A stretch of 64,000 bases of DNA. It comes from Phocaeicola faecalis. Lineage in GTDB: Bacteria; Bacteroidota; Bacteroidia; Bacteroidales; Bacteroidaceae. A program made the translations under genes and the position numbers. Positions 63,917 to 64,000 of this stretch are shown here, piece by piece. The notes under the pieces were generated by a model. It saw only the letters and a list, made by a program, of their open reading frames with translations. It was not told the origin of the DNA and did not search any database. The stretch is from assembly GCF_021730445.1 (NCBI RefSeq), contig NZ_JADNRM010000001.1, positions 573,004-637,003 of the forward strand, written 5' to 3'. The number at the start of each line of letters is the position of its first letter. Within the stretch, counting starts at the first letter, position 1.

Positions 63917-64000
63917 TTATTTGAAAAGCCTTGCCCAAAAACCTTTTGGAGCAGGGCATTCTTCACGATTCAGATTTTGATATACCTCTTCATAGCTCAA
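63917..64000 (-). CDS. C-terminal 27 residues of an unidentified gene, cut by the window edge
   Basis: A minus-strand frame enters from the right edge and stops at TAA 63919-63917. The tail is protein-like (YEEVYQNLNREECPAPKGFW, ending ARLFK) and the gene would be convergent with the histidine kinase, 13 bp apart. I cannot name it. The kinase and this gene share a hairpin (AAGAATGCCC / GGGCATTCTT, 63904-63954) that may end both transcripts. Confidence 0.5.
   Translation of the reverse strand: MSYEEVYQNLNREECPAPKGFWARLFK

Overview
The window is chromosomal DNA of a Bacteroides-type gut anaerobe (Bacteroidota, order Bacteroidales). The evidence is the gene content (GH29 fucosidase with a GHL10-like hydrolase, PCMD-domain protein, tricorn-like S41 peptidase, RND pump, EptA-like enzyme), repeated -7 boxes of the Bacteroides form TAnnTTTG, and a Bacteroidales-1/6S-like RNA beside the rplT gene. 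I cannot assign a species.

Layout. (1) 1-14.1 kb is a glutamine-nitrogen island: carB (partial), carA, purF and a decayed glmS fragment on the minus strand, then gltB, gltD and asnB on the plus strand. (2) 14.2-15.2 kb is a tRNA-Thr(CGU) whose 3' half is duplicated 0.8 kb downstream. The duplication brackets a small ghost element with two tiny genes, one carrying an in-frame stop, and a 152-bp inverted-repeat element abuts it. (3) 15.2-21.4 kb holds a small unknown gene, a secreted GHL10/GH29 pair, a membrane-anchored DRGH nuclease and mltG. (4) 21.4-26.2 kb is the most interesting block: a tightly overlapping six-gene operon of HprK-like kinase, S26-type peptidase, PqqD-like protein, NTP_transf_5 nucleotidyltransferase, ABC exporter and a 90-residue Asn/Gly-rich peptide. 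It resembles a RiPP or modified-peptide export system without a recognisable cyclase. (5) 26.2-34.0 kb holds a ferredoxin-flavodoxin protein, the Bacteroidales-1/6S-like RNA, rplT-rpmI-infC-thrS, a TPR protein, def and ruvX. (6) 34-42.2 kb holds envelope proteins (PCMD, SPOR lipoprotein, YtxH/holin cassette), a tricorn-like peptidase and a divergent lrp/metY pair. (7) 42.3-51.7 kb holds an EptA-like enzyme, an outer-membrane barrel and an RND efflux operon with a divergent AraC regulator. (8) 51.9-53.4 kb holds small envelope proteins. (9) 53.5-60.1 kb is a complete trp operon, trpBEGDCFA, with a Trp-Trp leader peptide and terminator. (10) 60.2-64 kb holds ansA, a response regulator/histidine kinase pair and the tail of one further gene.

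Three intergenic arrays (5402-5461, 40125-40228, 51719-51800) have unrelated sequences but the same geometry: 16-bp units separated by 6-bp linkers, an exact 22-bp period. Together with the peptide operon they are the main unexplained signals. Other mobile or repeat traces are two copies of a 152-bp element ending in GTGTCAAAAC-type inverted repeats (2126-2276 and 15020-15171), a related 76-bp mini-element (42196-42271) and GC-rich palindromes (2296, 12295).
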